This document shows, in pieces, positions 22,613-36,999 of a DNA stretch of 64,000 nt. This stretch comes from Aquila chrysaetos chrysaetos (taxonomy: Eukaryota; Chordata; Aves; Accipitriformes; Accipitridae), in the NCBI RefSeq assembly GCF_900496995.4, contig NC_044012.1, forward strand, positions 4,030,001 to 4,094,000, in the 5' to 3' direction. The position numbers and the translations under genes were made by a program. The notes below the pieces were generated by a model. It was not told the origin of the DNA and made no database searches. It saw only the letters and a program-made list of their open reading frames with translations. Within the stretch, counting starts at the first letter, position 1; the number at the start of each line of letters is the position of its first letter.

Positions 22613-25439
22613 TCTCAGCGACTCTGTTGTTCTTTTACCTTCCCTGCAACAAGCAGCCTATATTTAGGAGGTCTCTTAATCCTGGGTGTAAGGCTTTGAG
22701 CTCTTGCAATCTTGGGGCTATTAGGAGAATTAAACACTGGCTTAAATGTAAAATGATCTCGGTGCCTGCAGCCCTTGCCTGCTCATCTCTGCTCTGAAAG
22801 ACAGAGGTGACCACAGTGCATCTGACATACTTTAGTTCAGCAGCTCTACATCTAAATTTCCAGCACCAAAATGGCAAGTGGGAATTGTAATTAGGTCAAA
22901 GAGAATTTTCACACCCACATAAAATAAATGTGGAGAGGTCAGGAACAGATTTGGGAGCAAGAACGACACTTTCAGAGGGAAGTTTTGCAGCTTCCTGCAC
23001 AGGTTACATGGGGTGTTACAATTCTAGACTGAACTTACTAAAACTTGCCCTGAAAGAAGGGAAACGGTTATTTTCTACAGGACTGACAGTAGGGAGAGGC
23101 ATAACTAATGGGAAAGAGCTTTGCAGAGAGCTTGTGATGCTCCAAGGCTTTGCCTTACTGGTTCAGTGACCATGATAAACTTTTATTTGACAGCTTGTGG
23201 GGTACTGAGACAACAATCTCTGTCTGGTCTTGAAGCCTGGCAGCAGTTATCGCAAGAAATTCATCAGCACCAGCTGTGGTGTGGGGTTTGATGCACTGCT
23301 CAAGAAAGAGCTCAGCACAGAGGCAAAACAGCTTTCTCAGCCGCTCGAAGGCATCTCAGCAAGACGAAGTGGAGCACTTGTGCTGCCTTTGGTGAGCTGG
23401 CCCCAGGGATGGAGGAAGTGAAGGCATCACCCTGGCCCCTTCGGTTGCTTTGCTATGTTCAGTCAGCCTATGCCTCCCACAGAGTATTTTTCTGAAGACT
23501 TTCTAAATCTTTTCCAAATATTTGTCTCCTCCAGGTAAATTCTCCAGGCACGTCTGTTCCATGCCCTCTTTGACAGCTGCTCTTAGGGGCCGGTGCCCTG
23601 CGTCTGGGGCTGACTCACCAGCGGCGGCTGGATGGGCTGGGAGAGGAGACAAAGGGCTTGTTCCTTCCTTGGATTTTTTCCTGACTTCTGCAATGGTTTG
23701 AATTGGGACTCCAAAGTACTCCTACGTGATAACCATGCCATTTGCCCTTAGTCAGTCCAGTTCACAGAACATGTAAGATCCCGTATTCCCTCTTCGAATC
23801 GCCTCTGTGGTGTACTGGCACATGTGGTCCCATTTTGACCACAGGAATATCAAACTTGCAGTCACTAGTACAGCAATTGCATGAGCAACATTAGATGCAC
23901 ATGAGAAAAATGAGGAAGAGAAGGAATTACTCGTTTGTGATAAGACATCAGGATAAATCCTTATGGAAAAAGATAGCCTAATGAATGATACTAATAACAG
24001 AGAATTAGTGGGGTTTTGTTTTGTTTCCAGTCTCAATTTCATCTTCTTGGGCAGGCTACCTAGCGATACCATCTTGCTAATGCTCTGACGAACTTCATGG
24101 GGAAAAAAAAAGGATGAGATGTACAAAAGCATTGCTGCTGCTCTGTCTCTGGCCTTACTGGAGCACAGTTGGGTCAGTTCTGAAAAACCCATAGGGGAGT
24201 TCTTGTTTGTACAGTCCTGTTCCTCTAACAACACTGCAACAGCCAAGTTAATCAAGTCCGTGCTTGTTGAACCCTCAGTCAAATACAAGATTATCTTTGT
24301 CACAAAGAATGTCTTGGAAACACACCCAGCCCCGACCCCAGCCCAAGCTGATGAATGTACATCCCAGGTGGCTGCCTAGGAGTGTTTGGGGCAAAATGTG
24401 TTTCAGGAATTCAATGCTTCCCTCCCTCTCTACTCATCACTCCTGTAAGAGTAATCTGAATTAGACATTAAATGGCTTTGTTTTTAAAATGTTGATTATA
24501 CTTCAGCATTACCGAATCATCTTCATTTTCCTCAAGAGAGTGACTTTATTGGTATTATGTCAAACACTTACATTTGTAATAGAAGCAGCTCAGCTAGTCA
24601 CAGGGACTATGTGTGCCTGGTGTAACTCATAATCTGCTCTGCAGGCTAAAACTTATGTCTGGGGTCTGCTGTTGCTTGGCTGGAAAAGTACTTACCCCGC
24701 AGTGTTTACATGCATTATCCTTCCTTGCTAATAATTAAGAATGCAAGAAACAATTGACAAAAATTGAGCGGAAGAAAGACTGGGACATGAAGAGTAAAAG
24801 TGTAAGACCAATTATTCGTGGTGCATTTGGGATGTCACGCTTGGCATATCACAATAACACAACATAAATTGGAAATTGTCTCTATTTTAAGACTCCAGAC
24901 CTCCTCAGTATCATCCTTCACAGCACATTAGTGCAGCTGAATGTCTGCAAGTGGCTGATGCTCTGATCAGATTTATTAGGGACTCTGTTACAGACTGTAT
25001 TTTGCATCCAGAGGGGTGGAGACAAAGAAGGAATTAAGAATACCTATTTTTTCTGTACCACTTCTCATCAGGAGGTCTCAAGAGTGTTTCTAGTTTAGCA
25101 TAAACTAGACCGTACTGTCATTCTTGGAGCACAATACCCTTTAGGAAAGCGCCTTTTATCATGGAATTGAAGCAGAAATACCAGCCCATGTGTTACAGGG
25201 CCCCACAGCTCAGCCTGGGGAGTCAGCCTCTTAATATATGCATTCCTCACCTTATCAGAGCAATGCTGATAACGCTCCATCCTGGGATTTATGCTAATGA
25301 CCATATGAGACATTTTTAATTTTTAATGTATTTCTTATATAGTCGAGTGCCCTGTTCTGTGTCCATTTAGTATTCTGAGCCTGGTTTTGCCTTATCAGCC
25401 CTTTCATCAGGCTTTAGAGACCTGCTGTTGCACAAAGGC
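22613..25439. other. 3' flank, no gene recognised
   Basis: Another AATAAA at 22923-22928 could be a minor distal poly(A) site. A minus-strand open frame at 23752-24303 has no recognisable domain and is not called as a gene. No clear repeat is seen. Confidence 0.5.
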
Positions 25440-25600
25440 TTGTGGGCTGCGTTACAGGAGCCTGCAGCGTTCCTTGCGCCGCAGCTCAGTGGGGGCTTTG
25501 CCGTATGTCGGGGCTGCGGGCTGGGGAGACTCTGCTCTGGCTCCGACAAAGCGAGGGAGAGCATGAGCGGCGGCGACAGCACGCTGGGGGCTGTGTCTGG
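25440..25600. promoter_or_regulatory. isolated CpG-rich patch
   Basis: About 160 bp with roughly a dozen CpG dinucleotides, including GAGCGGCGGCGACAGCACG, stand out from CpG-poor surroundings about 2.8 kb beyond the COTL1 poly(A) site. It could be an orphan CpG island serving a non-coding transcript or enhancer. No coding exon or clear splice structure can be assigned to it. Confidence 0.45.
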
Positions 25601-28600
25601 CAAGGAACAGATTGAAACGGTTCAACGCCTGCTTTATATTTGGCATCGCCAAAGGATTTTCTATTCCTCCACATTACAAGTGCAGCAGATACGAGGCAGC
25701 ATCCACTTTTAGCAGGGAGGGAGCGACAGAGCTGGGCGAAATATCCTCCAAAATCTTCTTGATTAATACAGAGAGTCAGACACAGCAGATGACTTCATTT
25801 TAGCAAGCCCAGATTGGGGGGGCTTTTATGCAGTGCAGTTGGATGGTGGTAAGGGATGGGGTGAATGGGTGACCCCCCAAGAGATGTTTAGGAGGCCGTG
25901 GTAGCCATCAGGGAGAAAAAGGCTCGGTACCCAGGAGCGAAGTTGTGGTTTGAGGATGGGAAACAGCAAGGCAGCTCTGAGTCATAGCAGGCTGCAACAC
26001 GTGAACAGCAAATTCTCACTCTGAGGAGTAAGTGGGCCTTTGCAGAATAGAAAACAGCTGAACCAGGCAACCCTGGCCGCATGGACTGGCCCATGGAAAC
26101 CGCTGTGTGTTTTTATAGACTGCTGTCCCAAAGAGTGCATAATGCCAGATTACTGGCTGGTGTTAAGTAGGCTCTGCTGTACGGACCCCCTGAGGTGATC
26201 TAATCTCTCCAGCTTGAATTGTTGCAGTTATTTAGCAGCAAGGCGCAGGAGGAGCTGCAGAGAGGGGTGAAGGGGAGATGCAAGATATTTCGTGCATTAC
26301 AGCATGAGTCTAGCTCAGCTCAGTGCTCCACGACACAGCACAAAAAGGGACATTGTTTAATCGCCGTCAATACATGAGCTATAAGCTTTGTTCCAGGCGT
26401 GACGACAGCAGCTCATTTTCTTGACTCGTCCCCGGTGGACACGTTTCCACTTACTCCTGGCACTGCATCTCTTACAGTTGTGGTGGTGCTTGGGTGGGGG
26501 CTGAAAGCAGGGAACTGGGGGTTCTCTCGCAAATTTCCCCAGACTGGAACCATGGGCCTGTGGAAGTGGAATGTATCTCTTACTGAGCTATGAAGTGAGA
26601 CCTCCTCCACCCCCAAATCTCTCACTTGGGGACCTCTCTGGTGTATAATGAGGGCAATGTGTTAATCCAGTCCTCATGGAAGGCTTGGCTTTATGGCCCG
26701 ATGAGGCAAACCACTGAAAGAGATGGTTTAATTGCAGCATGATGAACTGCATATTGCTTGGAGACAATGAGTGCAATAAAAGACCACTCGCAGCCCGTTC
26801 AGGCCTTAATCCCCGGAGTGGTACAGTCTTTCCTAGTGTGATTTGCACCTACGCTGTCAATCCATCTGCTAAAAACATGGTCTCTTCAGCTTTCACAGAC
26901 ATCTGTTTCTGGCCTAAAGTAGCTCACTTTGCTCATCTTACAATGACTGATTGATTTGGGTAAGTTTATCTGGCCTGGGAAACAAAGAGAAACCTTCCAA
27001 GATATTTCACCTTTCTCCCTCCCTCCCCCATCAAAATGTCCAAGAAGGTTTTTCACTAACCTTAAGACATCTTCAGAATGAAAGCACATTTCCATGTAAA
27101 CGCAGCTGAAGGGGAACAAACAGCATCTGTTCTGCAAATATTAAATGCGGGCAGTAGATGAATGGACTTATCTCCTTTATCATGATTAGCCACATTTCTG
27201 CCTTGTAATTTTGGCTTATCACTCAACAGAAACTGTAATCAGGATGTAATACATCCTATTGGCAAATTACAGCAATGCAGCTGTTCAAGGCAGCAGCTGA
27301 ACCCTTCGGCAATTTAAACTAGGTTTTATTACACCCAGGGCAAGACTCCAATAAGTATATTAGTGACACGATTTAAAAATAATAAGAGTTGAATCTTGTC
27401 CCACTGAAGTTAATTCTGACGTTGGTTTTCATGGGAGGAAGTGTTTTGCCAAAATCAGAAATCAAACAGGTCTCAGGGGTGTCCTCAGTGGAGTCAGAGA
27501 CTCTAAGAGCAAAGGAGCTATGGTGAGGTCACCCCTATGCAAAGGTGTGAATGCTGCCTTCTCACATTGATTTCTAGGTTACTATGCACCAAGAAAAGTT
27601 TCATGTGAGGAAACTTACAGGAAACCTGACTACAGAATACAGGGCTCAGAAAAGACTTAAAGCGTGCTGCAACAAAGTCTCAATTTTCAGCTTTCTTCTA
27701 TCTAGAATGTAACAACAAAGGGTCTGTTATCATACCAAAGAGCAGGCAAAGTATTTAACTTAAAATTTCAATGTTTCGATTTTGCCAAGTTCCAAACCAA
27801 AATAAAAATAAAAGCTGTCACAATTCTTAAGAGCAGAAATCCTGCAAAACCCCCTAAAGTTTTATGCAAAAATTACTAGCATTTTTTCAGAAAAAGAATC
27901 ATAACTCTTTATCGTAAAATGATATTCATGTTATAAAGTGACAATTATTCTGTTATCTGTAGACTATTAAAAGCATTTGAAAATAACTAGTAAGAAGAGA
28001 GAGAAGCACTATACTTTTTTCTAGATGAAAAGTGACTCTCATCTATTTTGCAATGAAAGGGTTTCAGTATCCGCATCAATGTATCAGTATTTACTGTACT
28101 ACCTAGACAAGCAGCTGTTTTCAATATTCTTGTGTTGGCTGTCATCAGATACAATATACTGTTTGAAAATGTTTTGACTTTTTTTTTTCCCCAAACACCT
28201 TCAGTTCAGGTGGAGTTACAGGGTTAACAAACAACATTTCAGACAGAATCACAAAAAACTTTTGAAGTCAGAAATAAGGACTTCCTTTCTCTTTTAAGCT
28301 GTTTTCCAGGAAGCATCTTGCATCTAGCTGTATTTTCCTTCTCACACACTTAGGCAAACCTTCTGGAGAATCCTTAAGCTTCCAGAATCACACTGCCACT
28401 GGGTTAATATGGATGCATTTATGGAGTGATTTGATAGAGAATCTCAACCATGATCTGTACAGAGCAGTATATCTTACATCAGAGCTGTAAATCAGAAACA
28501 CTACAAAAGTTATTATCTTCATCTTCCTTATTTAAAAGCTAGAACCTGTCAAGATGAAACCATAAATCTGCTAGACGGCCCTCCTTGCATCAAGCCTCTT

Positions 28601-31600
28601 AAAATTCCAGTTCATGTTTGTTTCTGAAAACTATCTGCCAACATTTCATTTTCCTCTCATACTGATACTTAATGCCTTAAGTGCTTGGAAAGATAAACAC
28701 TGGCTTTAAGCAGTACAATCTCATGATCAGTTTATCTGAGGATTATTACACGAGTGTATGGAGGAGTCAGTCATAAATTGAGCACATTTTTGCCCTAGCT
28801 GGTGACTTAATTGCAGTGAATGGGACAGCATATTCCAAGAAGAGTCATGGATGGACCTGGGATGTAGAGGAGATTCAACTAACAATTTTATCTAATTAAC
28901 AAAACCGACTGTGATGGGGCATCAAGCTATATAAACGTGAACCATACTACCTGGTGCTGGGGGGTGAAGAGAGAAGATGATGTTTTGCTGAGGGCTGAAC
29001 TGATATCTTGTAGCCGAGCACAGCATGACAGAACAAGAATCAGTGGCTGAAGGCTGAAGACAGACAAATTGAAACAACACACTAGATATGCCTTTTTATA
29101 AGGGAAGGTGATTAACTTCTGGAACAAGCAGTCAAGGCAACTGACTGATTCACCATTTCTTCTACTACACAAAGCAAGAATGCTCTCTTTCTGGAATAGA
29201 TGCTTGAATGAAACACCAATTATTGAGCTCAACAAACAGGGGAAATACAATTATCTGCCACACACAGATGATTAGATTTGATCTCATCTCTCTTCTGAAC
29301 TCCAAGTGTCTTCACTGTCTCAGGTGCAATAATACAAGAACTGATTCAGATGGCATCTTCACTGAACTCAGATGCATTTGCAGTCACAGGTATAAATGAG
29401 CCAGCTCTACTCCACACTGAGAGGAGGGACAGAGCAAACAGCTGAAATAGTTATGTCTTAAAGTCTTACAGCTGGATCCAAAGACAAAACTTGCCTCTCA
29501 TAGCCGTAAGGTGCTCAGCCTTAGATAAGGATACACAAGCCTTTGTTTGCAATAGTGATCTTTTTCCTTTCAGCACCATTTTGAACAGATTAAGTTGTCT
29601 GAAGTAGGGTTTATGACTTATGCCAAATGCTACTTTCAGCAAAGCCAGAAAAGCTGAAGCCTTCCAGTGGGAAAAGAATTAAAGAATTGATGTGGAATTA
29701 AATTAAAACAGCACAAGCTCAACCTCTTAAATCCAAACCAGGCAAGAAACCAAGAAAGTTTGGGTTTAGCACATGTTGAACTGAAATTTTTAAAAAAGTC
29801 TGAGTGATGTGCTGGGAAGGAGCTCTGATAGAAATGTAAGGGCAGATTAAAACAAGGTATGAAACTGGTCACTAGCTCGCAGCTGCCTGCTCTGCCCTCC
29901 TGGCAAATGCTGCCACCCCAGACAACTACCTCTGAATCTGCTTGCAGATCACCGAGTTTTCCTCTCAGCAGATTAATAGAAACTGAAAGTCTCTGAACAG
30001 GATAAACAGCAAAACCACACAAACCCTTCACTTAACCCAGAGGCACAAAGTGGACCAGCAACCCCCAATAGTGCCTGTAGAGCTGGGTAGAGAGGTTCTG
30101 ATGATACTCTTGCTAAGGACACCATAAAGTAGGACCCTTCAGTCAAGGCAGGAGGGGACAATGCTCAAAAATTGAAGTAAAAGCAGTGAAATGTATGCTC
30201 AAGTTTCTGTCTTTTCCATTCAAGCATTTAAACTGCTCCCAGCAAGTCAATCTCACTGTTTGCAGAAAGAATGAGTGTTGCTTACCAATCCCTTATGCAG
30301 CATATGAGGAAAGGGGAGGAGGTTGCTCACTAATTATTTTGCATAGCAAATCCTGTGCAAAATGATAATGATTAAAATCTTAAACTAAGGTCAGAAGAGT
30401 CCTGTTAGAGCAACTGCCAATTAATTATTTCTCTATTAATGCAACTATCCCTAATATTATTGTATAGCTTACAGCTTTTCATTCTGCAAGGACTTTTTTT
30501 GGCGAGTTTTAAAATCTGGCTAGTGGAGAAAGTCCACATTCTGTGTTCACCAGCTTGCAAACACCCCACACAGGCCAAAATTCTCCTGGGGTTTAGCTTT
30601 ATTGGAAATGTAAATCACAACAACAAAACAGCTTTCACTGTAAACTTCCTTTCTAAGCTTAACTGTTCCCAAGGTTGCTCCCGGGTGACACTTCTATGTT
30701 AGTCTGCAATTTCTCCCTTTTATTTGGTTGCAACTTATAAAACTGATCTGCAAGTGCGATCCAGCAATAATTATATTGTTCCTTTATTGTTCCAGGGTTT
30801 AATATTTGAATTGAGTACAGCTCTGCATTTACAAGCAGATTGTCAGAATTACTACCCAGTTACAAGTTATCTTCTCAAATATACACAAATAATTTTTCTG
30901 AATTCATGTTTTACTACATTATTTATAGCAACAGATGTCAAGGCAGGAACGCACTTGAGTCCTTCCTGAAAACTGGTACTAATTTCAGTTTGGGAATACA
31001 TTTTCCTAATAAAAAACATGTTAGAGGCAAGGATGTTTTCAAAGCAACTGGTTCTGGCATGCTACACTTTGAAGCTAAAGATATGCTTTCTTCTAAAAGG
31101 ATTCCATAAGATTCACACATACTTGGGAAAACAAAACATCTTTTTGTGTGTGTGTGAAAATTGACCCATTGCTGGACCAAGAAATTCAAGCCAACAAACA
31201 AATCTGCAATGGCGATAGATCATTTGGGGACTTCTTTACAATGTAGGTTCTTGGACCATTCATAGCAGTGATTTTTTAAATTCTTTGCTTTTGAAAGGTT
31301 CTTTGTGAGGGAAATGTGGTTTAGATTGAATCAGGGATATGGGAGCTGGAATAGGAACAGAGTCCACTTTTTCATTAAACAGAGTACTTTTCATGTTACA
31401 AGCACGACAGACCAATATAAATCACAGATAGGCCTGAGATTCAGTATTTGAATCCACAGTCAGATTTGACCTTCCACTCTATTTCAAGGGAAGGGAGAAA
31501 GGCACATCCACAGTTTACGTTCAGATCCAGTTCAGAAATCACTGAACATTAAGAAGGGACCAGAGAGCTCCTGCTTCAGCAGCCTGGTGTATGAGATCGA

Positions 31601-32277
31601 TTGGTGCATGAGATGGATTCAGGATAAACCTCCATGGAGTCCTGAAAATACCTGAGAGACCTGAGAGTACTCAGACTCTCCCAGGGACCTCCAGTATTTT
31701 CCAGGACAGAACTGGTGAACTCTTACCTGCCTCCTCATGCACTTACAGCTTCCCTGTGGCTGCTGCAGTGATTCACTAACGTACTTCCGCAATTCCTTCA
31801 TGCAAGTAAGTTACAGCCATGTCTCCTATCTTTGTGTCGTCTGATACAAGCTCTGTTTATTACCTGATAATTGAAATTGTACCTCGCTATTCTCTTCTAT
31901 AGAACAACAACCTTTCTGACTTTAGCAGGCTTTCCGATCCAGATTATGTTTCAACAGTTACAAATGTGGTGTGGTAAAAGCATCACCAAAGAAAATGTCT
32001 TATAAATAGTAATAGGGTACCGTGTTACCCTCTCATTCTTTCAGAGAGAAAGATAATGTTCATTTAAGCAATGAAGTACAGAAGAAATGATAAAGACCTT
32101 TTGTTACAGGTCACCTGGTCCTTCTCTCTGTTCCTGTTGATTAAGTGGAAAGGAAAAAAACAGACTCAGAACTGATTTTTTTTGTTGTGCATTCATAGTT
32201 TTGTATTGGATTCAGCTACATGAATTATTACTGAGCTGCATCTGTTAAAGAACAGTGTCCAGGTAAAATCAGCATCT

Positions 32278-32342
32278 ACTGGCTCCTGCTCAGCTGAAAT
32301 CAATAGGCTTTTTGTCATCAATTTTTATAGGACCAGATACAG
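32278..32342. repeat. possible ancient amniote repeat fragment
   Basis: The sequence reads like a decayed version of a widespread old amniote repeat in which CTCCTGCTC is followed by GAAGTCAATGG-type words and a near-inverted second half. A shorter similar piece is near 27400-27440. The family is not assigned with confidence. Confidence 0.3.
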
Positions 32343-34584
32343 AGATACTGCTCTAATGTGTATGGGTAAAAAATTTGGACAGGCAGACAGTGTCTGTATA
32401 AACTGAAGCCAAAGCTCTTCAGCCTTAATTAAGTACAAAAAAAAGCAGTATAATTTGATTCACAAGTAACATTATCTTTCCTCTACCTCCTCTCGCACCA
32501 GAAGGTACATTTGGTTTCACCATAATAAATCAATTGCGCAGAGCATTGAGCATACATCTGCGATGCTGCGGAGCTTCCCTGCTATGCTGGTTAAAAACAA
32601 GATCAGATTAATCTAGAGCACAGGGCCAGGTGTCCTAAACTAGTTTTCAAGCAGTGAATGCTACAGAAAAGATGGCTGGAGGTTGGGCACCATGCTGGGT
32701 ATCTATTAAATTTAAATAGTGTTTCTCAGCAAGATCACTGAGCCAAGATGTTCTACGTGATAAGCTCAGGAAGAAACAATCACTAAAAGGAATGTATTAT
32801 AGTGCTCTGACTTTGACAGCTTCATCACTGCAGCGTGGTTGCATTTTTATGCCTCCCTTTCAGTGTGACAGCTTCATATTGACTTAAGGAGCAGCTTAAT
32901 ATTGACAATGGGTCATCTCCACTGGTGTGATTTCTCTAGTAGCTGTAATCTCCTCTTTGATGTAGTTCCTTGAAAAGTATCCTACCGGATGAAGCAGTTT
33001 TTCAGGATAACTTAAGAATGTACAAATGGTAAGATGTTTTTGGTTTTCTTCAGTCACTGACCTTTGCAAGACCTATGAGAAAGGCTTTAAAGAAGAGCAA
33101 TATTTTCTGTATTTGCTTGCTACCCAGTGATAAAGGAGAGGACATACAGAGTTCCTATACTTCCATCCCACCTTGACATCACAGTGCATCAGAGGACAAA
33201 TGATGGCACACACTGGATCACCTTCCTGTCTAGTTTTTATTTCCTTTAGCTCACCCATGGATCAGCAGAGAGAGGTAGCTGAATTCAGAGGACACAATCA
33301 GAGCCTCTGAATTAGCAATTCACTTCTCTCTAACTTCAGTGCTTGCGATAATCTGTTTGGACATTGATACGGTTAGGGATCAGTTAATTTCCCCAAACTG
33401 TTGAAGACGCATATGAAAAACAAAGTTCTCAACACAGTTCATCAAAATGAAACAATCAGTCCTGTCAGGAGCAATAAGCGATACGCAATTTTATCAGAGG
33501 CTTGAATCATCTCCTGTCCCAAGTTCCAGCTTAACTTTAAGCAATTAGCAGGGATGTCCTTAGTGGCCATTTACTCAATTGTTCCCTCCCTTCATAACAC
33601 AAAACCAGTGAGAAAACTATACAGATGAGTGCTGGCAGTATCATCTGTACACCCACAGATCATAAAAGCAAACGAAACTCCTAGAAGCACACCCTCTTCA
33701 ACACCAACACGGTACACCAGTGTTGCCCTGGGACTGCAGCTGCCCAGTGTATGCAGACACTTCCACCAGCTCACCTTGAATATCTTCTAAGCGCCAAGGC
33801 AGAGATTCAATCATTAGTATGACATAAATCTACAGCAGCCTGCCTGGATTTAAAAGGGAAACTTCCACACCACGCGGAAGGAAGACTGTGGCTACATATA
33901 ATCAGAAATCTGTCTCTAGGTGTTTGTATCTAATATATGGTAAATTAGATCGTTAGGATTAGGGTGGGACTGCTCATCGGGGGTTAGATCACAAATTCCT
34001 TGGTGGAGGGACTGCTCTTCTATGGCTGTACAATGCTTTAAACAACATAGGTCTCGTTTATGAGCGGACTTCGAGATGCTTCCACAACTGATGCGTGTTT
34101 TCAGTGGAAGACACAGCAATGGTTACAGGTGAGCCAGCCTGACAAAGGAATGAAATGTGTTCAGAAAAAATAACTGACCCCAAAAGCATCACCAAAGGTG
34201 ATCAAGGAGAAGATGAAAGGAAGGTTGGTTTTGAAGAGAAAATCTTCAGAAGACTTTTGGAAACACAGATGAGTGGAGGAGACTATTTGGAGTTGACTAG
34301 AATATTTTCAGTGAGAAAATTAATTCAATAGCCACAATTCTCTGTGTGTCCAACACTCTAGGAAATTTCACATTAACATTTACGAACAGGCATGCATTTT
34401 CTCCCTCATTGAAGCATTTTCCCTCTTCTATTTTCAGAGCACTCTGGAGTGCTCAGATAACCCAACTCTGTAACTCAATCCCAGCAGGAGACTATTTAAT
34501 AAGAATCTTTTTAAGATAAAATTTTTCTACAAAGGTGGAAATAATGCAATACCCTACAGTCCTTTTCAAAAGAAACAGCATCAG

Positions 34585-34670
34585 AGAAGTTAGATGTGGA
34601 AAAACCCTTTTTGATCATCCTAGTCCCTTTCTCATTACTGCAGGATACAGGACTCCAGACTATCTACCCA
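34585..34670 (-). mobile_element. possible old CR1/L3-like LINE fragment
   Basis: GATCATCCTAGTCC followed by a CTGCAGGATAC word resembles the complement of the 3' region of old CR1/L3 LINEs. It is short and diverged, so the call is tentative. Confidence 0.35.
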
Positions 34671-36999
34671 AAACACAAGTGACAGAGGTGCAGCTGTGGT
34701 GTGTGATATATGATTATGGCAATCACTGAGACTCATCTGGAGACCCCCGAATTTCATTATTCTGTTCCACATCATTGCCACTGACCCTGTAATGTCCTTG
34801 CACCTACTCAGATCTGTCTGAGGGTGGTTTCAACTTATTTTGGTTGCTAAAGGGCCACAACAAGAGTTGAGGCCTGTGCTACAGCTATTATGTTTTCCTT
34901 CCTGCACCTCTTGATGGTAATAGCAAGGGTAAGTAACAGAGGAACCTACTTTGCTCCAGTTTAACAGAAAATCCTCTCTACTGGTGTATCCCCATGCGGC
35001 CAAACATATTTATCTCTTGAGTGGGCCTGACTGTAATATAATTTGCCAGTCTGACACAAGAGTTCAGTTTAGTGCTGGTTCCTGAAAAGTCCCCAGATTG
35101 AGGGCTGTGGCTTGCTCTGGTAGAATCAGATAGTTTAAATTTGCTCAGCCATGGGCAGTGGTAGTTGTGCTTGACTTCTCCAACTGTCTGAGTTAGTGTT
35201 TTCTGGCTCGATATCTTGCTTTGAACTGAACCAGCAATGGAACTGTGCATGTGTCAGACAGTTTGCAGTGTCTATACTGGTATGGGTTTGCATTTTATTC
35301 TGTACTATGGAGAACTGTCCTTGTTTGGGTAAGGCACTTCAGGAGTTCAGTTGTTTATTTGTTTGCTATCTTCATTTTATAATTGCTGAGCACATTCTCT
35401 CCAGCCTTCAGAGTTTCTTTTCTTAAAAGTCAAGAAGAAACATTTTGACACCTTCCCTCAGCAGGTGTTTCTGGTCAGGTATTTCTGGCCCTTGAGTGAT
35501 GTTAGCATCCCACTTGTGTGCATATGTGCCTGTGGAAAGCCAAGCATCCTGGGCTCTCCTGAGACTTGGTTCTGCTGTCCTTCTTTCTTCAGCTGTGACT
35601 TACATCAAGGAGAAACATCACTCCCCCGTCAGATGAGCAATCTGTGTCTCAGACAAGAAATCTTCAGGCTTTGCATGTCACTTCACAAGCCGGAAAATCA
35701 ACAAAGTGAAAAATGTGCAAGGTCTCATGTACTGTCCGACAGCCCAAATTGCCAGAAAACAGGAAATGAAAGTCTTTTCAGCTTATTCATTAATCTTCCT
35801 CTTTCTCCCCCGTACACCCACAAGATAACAGGATAATAGGACATATATTGTACTCCATTTTGACTGTATTTCAAATGATGAAAGTTTTTAAACACAGCCA
35901 TGGCTTCAGAAAACACTCGCCGTTTAATGAAATTATCACTACCGTCTCAAAGTGCCCAGCAAGGTAAAACCTTTGATTAGGCAGGGTGCTTAGTGTAAAC
36001 GCACCAATGTTTACAAGGTACTTCCTCAGAGGTACTGCCTCATGTTTGCACAGTGTAAATTGAGCCACTTCTGACCGCTGTATTTCCCAACCCTGCAGCT
36101 GATATGTTTACCAAGTTTAATGAAAGTTCTGTTATGTCACAGGACACGCCAAACAAATGATTTTGGTTTTTTATTCTCCTTGCAAGCACAATTGCAGCAA
36201 CTGCATTTTGCATCGAACCCCCAAAGAATCCTGCAAGCTCTTGTTTGCCTTTTATGATGTACTCTGGTCTCCCATTTCAACCAGTTGAAAAATAATCTGA
36301 GAGCTTGGTCCTTCCCTGGCTTTTGTTGTGTTAGGCAGTCACCTTTCCTCATGTGCTCAGGAAACCATCTTAGTTGTGTCTTTATCTTCAGACACTAGGC
36401 ACTTCCCTGGCTGTTAAGAGTTTTCCAGTTCCACCCAGTGCTAAAAAATCAGGGAAAAGAATGCTACACATCTGCAGGAAATAAAAACCCTAACATTTTG
36501 CATCATCCACTTAAAAATTATCCAGAGCCTTGGCAGAAGGGCAAGAAAGCCATTTTGGCTTACAGTTTTCTGCACATTACAATGAGGCCAAGAGACATTT
36601 TCTGTGTCTCTAAAGTGATCTGCACTGATGAACTGCTGCTGGGATAAAGATTGACTCCCTGAAAGATGTCGATGATGAGGGAGGGTAAAGATGGTGAAGG
36701 AGCACTGGGCAGGGAGAATATGAGAGAGCAACTAAAAAACATGGATTTGGCAAGTGAGACACTGCCAGTGTTGGGCTGCCCATCACCCTGCCTTTTTGCC
36801 TTTTTGGTGTGATAAGTATTAGCCAGTTTCTTTTTCAGATGATACTTCACAGAAACAGTCAAAAAGCAGATCAACACAATTAGCTTCCTCATCACCACAA
36901 CATCCTGCATTCCCCAGCCCTGCTGTTACGGCTGACTGACCTCATGGGCATAAACATGAATTTGAATTCCAGGATGCCTGGACAGAAGAATCCTCCACG

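Larger units (their letters stand above)
25601..36999. other. intergenic, no gene recognised
   Basis: Mostly AT-leaning unique sequence. I looked for exons bounded by splice sites with recognisable protein similarity and found none. Possible very old repeat fragments are listed separately. The open frames are short and low in similarity to anything I know. Confidence 0.5.

Noticed and set aside
23752..24303. 183-codon minus-strand ORF with a hydrophobic segment near its C-terminal end
   Set aside because: I recognise no family. The hydrophobic stretch is short and the start is arbitrary. Conservation in other birds would be needed to revive it.
35465..35836. 123-codon Cys-rich + ORF
   Set aside because: The cysteines show no regular spacing of a known domain, and there is no signal or splice context supporting a gene.
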